DNA of 64,000 bases from Zantedeschia hybrid cultivar. Its lineage: Eukaryota; Streptophyta; Magnoliopsida; Alismatales; Araceae. Location: positions 41,765,194 through 41,829,193 of the forward strand of contig JARZZO010000012.1 in the NCBI GenBank assembly GCA_030544215.1, read 5' to 3'. Under the pieces are notes generated by a model. It searched no databases, had not been told where the DNA came from, and saw only the letters and a program-made list of their open reading frames with translations. Shown piece by piece: positions 61,601 through 64,000 of the stretch. Each line of letters starts with the position of its first letter. The first letter of the stretch is position 1. The position numbers and the translations under genes were made by a program.

Positions 61601-62637
61601 CTAAAAGACGTCGTACTGCCCTGACGTCCTTCTAAAAGGCGTCGACCAGGCACGACGCCGTTTAGCGCCAGAAACCTGGTTCCCTGGTTCGAACCGAGGG
61701 TTTCTCCCTTAACCCCGAACACCCCGAAAAAGCCCCAAAACAAGAAGGGGAGGAAGAGGAATTCAACCACCACAAGTATCCTACGAATCCACGATCACAA
61801 GCACAGCCATTCCCACAAGGAAACCCCCTAAACATGCTCAATCTAGCCCAAACACGTCATGTCACGCCAAGGAAGACACGAGCAACACATGCAAGGTTCG
61901 TCCCCCTACTGGTTCTTGAACTCCTCCAAGCTCCTTGCCGCCGACCCGCCGCACCGCAGACCGCCGCCGGTACCCTCGAGGACGCCGCCACTCCGCCGGG
62001 ACGTCGGCCGCCGTTCGGAGAATGGAACGTCGCGAAGGAGGTGGTGGAGGTAGAGGTGAGAGGTAAGGAGGCTATGGAGTGATGGAAGAGGAAGAAGAGG
62101 AAGGGAAGGGAGGAAGGAGGGCGGAGAGAGCAGAGAGGGCAAAGAGAGAGAGTGGGAAGGCGAAAAATGAGGGAAAGAAGGGGAGGCTCGCCGGGTCAAT
62201 CTGAATCTAGCTAAAACGCGTCGATCGAGGCAGACGCCAATCAGTCTGATAGGACAGCCGTACTGACAGCGCTCTGAAATGCGTCGCTCACCGCAGACGC
62301 CGTTCAGACGACAGGACAGGCCGTACTGACAATACTCTGGCGCCGCACCCTGACACCGCAAGGTCACAGTCTGAATCGCGTCGACCGAGCTGGACGCCGT
62401 TCAGACGATGTGACAGGGGCCGTACTCTCGCGGCCCGAAACCCGCCCACGTGGCGCACACGTGGCACAACAGCAAGCAGACCTAAATGGCGTCCACACAC
62501 CCTGATGCCTTTTGAAAGGCGTCGAGCAGTGCAGACGTCATTCAGTCTGAACTCTCAAGACCCCCTTCCAGGGTCCGAACCAGGGGATCCGGCCCTAACC
62601 CGACCCGAATACAGAACCCGAAATCTCAGTCCTTATA
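55629..62637 (-). mobile_element. Element G, complete gag-only element (unit 2)
   Basis: Same as 21820-28828. LTRs at 55629-58347 and 59919-62637, PPT at 58348-58360, PBS at 59905-59916, TSD GTTAT at 55624-55628 and 62638-62642. One difference was seen: T at 56871 in the left LTR where unit 1 and both right LTRs have C. Confidence 0.93.
58727..59794 (-). pseudogene. Element G gag with one in-frame stop (unit 2)
   Basis: Same as 24918-25985. The TAA is at 59261-59263, so the stop arose before the tandem duplication. Confidence 0.88.
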
Positions 62638-62725
62638 GTTATGATGTATGTATGTATGTGCTCACTCTGGAGTAAGTATGTGTTTGGATTGTTCCCACTG
62701 TGGCGTGCTTACTGGTTCGGAGTAA
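62638..62725 (+). mobile_element. B 3' LTR continuation (unit 2)
   Basis: Same as 28829-28916. Confidence 0.8.
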
Positions 62726-62999
62726 AATGCTATTAAGCTGAAATGCTGCTGAAATGACATAAGAGCCTAAATGGACACTCAACCCATGCATAAATCCCAT
62801 TCTATAGGTCTCCCATGCATGTATTTAGACACGCTACATGTATATGTTAAGATGATTAACCAATCTGTAGCTTGGGAACTAAGTGCCACGCAGGTTCCTA
62901 TAGGAGGAAAGGACTATCTATGGAAAGGGGTACCCTTAGAGGTGAAGCCGTCATAGCGTGGAGCTACTCCTTGGAGGAAAAGGCTACCTATGGAAAGGA
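62726..62999 (+). mobile_element. Second B-type LTR fragment (unit 2)
   Basis: Same as 28917-29190. Confidence 0.75.
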
Positions 63000-64000
63000 T
63001 GTTGGGTTCTCGGGTTTCTCTGGATCTCCCGCGCAGCGGAAATAAAAATAAAACGGAGATCCGTTCCCGTTTCGAAAAATCTAAAAACACAATAATCGGA
63101 TTATCGGCTCTTACCGTGTGCGGATTCGAATCCGCAACCGTTCGGTTCCGCCGGTGCGACACCGCAAGCCGCGCAAGTGCCTGGCCTCTAGCGGAGTTTA
63201 CGCGATTCTCCTTACGATGGATATCCTCGCGTTCCTCGTTCTTCGCACCCACGAAAACTCTGCCGATCGCCGCAACAATCGCCGCAATTCGTGGACGATT
63301 TCCCTCGAACGGGAGTCGGAGAAGCGGCGGAGCAGATCCGGATCTCTCTGGGACGCCAGAGAGAGAGAAAAACTGAGGAGGGGCGGCTAGGGCTAGCAGC
63401 AGCTTTGCCTGCTCAGCCCGTTCGCTATGTTTTATACTAACTGCGCGGTTTTTCATAAAAACCCCCGGGTTACATAAAACCAATTTATTTATCCATCACC
63501 TTGAGAATCATTTGCGTGTGACCCTCTAGATCCAATTATCAGTCCGGTTAATAGCCTAATAAGCCCAGTGACTCCTTACTAGCTTTATAAATCAATTAAT
63601 AAATCTTTATTAATTAATTAATCAATCGAATTGATGTCGCACATCGAATTCGACCGGGCCTCCGATCACGTTGGGTGCCAAGCAACACCGCGTGAACCCG
63701 GAAGGTATCGGGGTTAAGCAACCCACTCTTGGAACCTTTCCACCGACAGTTACCGCGTGGATATAATCCTTCATTCGTACAATGCTCTCGAGTCAACTCA
63801 GGGTATGGCGTGCTGTCAAACCCTAACCGGTCGACTCACTTGGATTGGATGCCGCTGATGAGTATCGGAAAACTCCTTTCCCGATATTATCGTCCGCCCA
63901 GCCAGGGACTTCCGCACATCCTTCCTGCAGCATTCTCTCTCTAAGTACCGAGAGCGAATGATTCCTTATTGACACACAATTCCCTTCGACGGTATTCCAC
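63000..64000 (-). mobile_element. Second inverted copia LTR, cut by window end (unit 2)
   Basis: Same as 29191-30191. G at 63069 where unit 1 has A (29260). Confidence 0.82.

Larger units (their letters stand above)
33810..64000. repeat. Tandem duplication unit 2, cut by window end
   Basis: This is the second unit. Its last base corresponds to 30191 of unit 1, so A's 3' end and LTR are not visible here. All nested insertions, target-site duplications, stops and frameshifts of unit 1 are present at +33809, so the duplication happened after all of them. One exception is a stop at 10621 in unit 1 that is still a glutamine codon here (44430). Confidence 0.97.

Overview
This window is repeat-dense nuclear DNA from a plant. 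It has no recognisable host gene. Almost all of it is decayed, nested LTR retrotransposons of plant type: Ty3/gypsy of Tat/Athila-like and chromovirus types, and Ty1/copia. The primer-binding sites match plant initiator-tRNA-Met, and the pol genes are full of stops and frameshifts. I cannot name the species.

The main feature is a direct tandem duplication with a period of 33,809 bp. Bases 1-30191 recur at 33810-64000 with no net length change. By eye I found four substitutions (7251/41060, 10621/44430, 23062/56871, 29260/63069). Unit 2 runs off the right edge and unit 1 starts inside a gag gene.

Layout of a unit (unit-1 numbers; add 33809 for unit 2): (i) element A, Tat/Athila-like gypsy: gag 1-2470 (start codon visible only at 33650), then protease and G-patch 4796-5915, split by solo LTR F (2471-4790, TSD CGCGG). 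(ii) Copia element E, plus strand: LTR fragment 5916-6557, PBS, a 2.9-kb hairpin-rich leader, and dead gag-pol 9497-12515 cut off in RNase H by an inverted copia LTR (12516-13670). (iii) D, a minus-strand LTR fragment related to A's LTR (13671-15307). (iv) Element B, a Tekay-like chromovirus: 5' LTR scrap, PBS, pol with chromodomain but no gag, and a 3' LTR from 19388. (v) Element G, inserted in B's 3' LTR with TSD GTTAT: a complete 7,009-bp minus-strand element with 2,719-bp LTRs and only gag (TR-GAG-like). (vi) B LTR scraps, another inverted copia LTR (29191-30340), A's 3' end (about 30640-31326) and A's LTR (from 31327), leading into the gag of the next unit at 33650.

Because a single A-type LTR separates A's 3' end from the next A gag, the tandem array looks like a shared-LTR array from unequal LTR-LTR exchange. 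A one-LTR circle or an assembly duplication is also possible. The most unusual signal is secondary structure. Copia E's leader holds three consecutive sets of stem-loops whose arms change in step, including four with an identical core and different but complementary flanks. The LTRs of A, D, F and G carry many copies of a roughly 35-bp GCGTCG...CGACGC palindrome.
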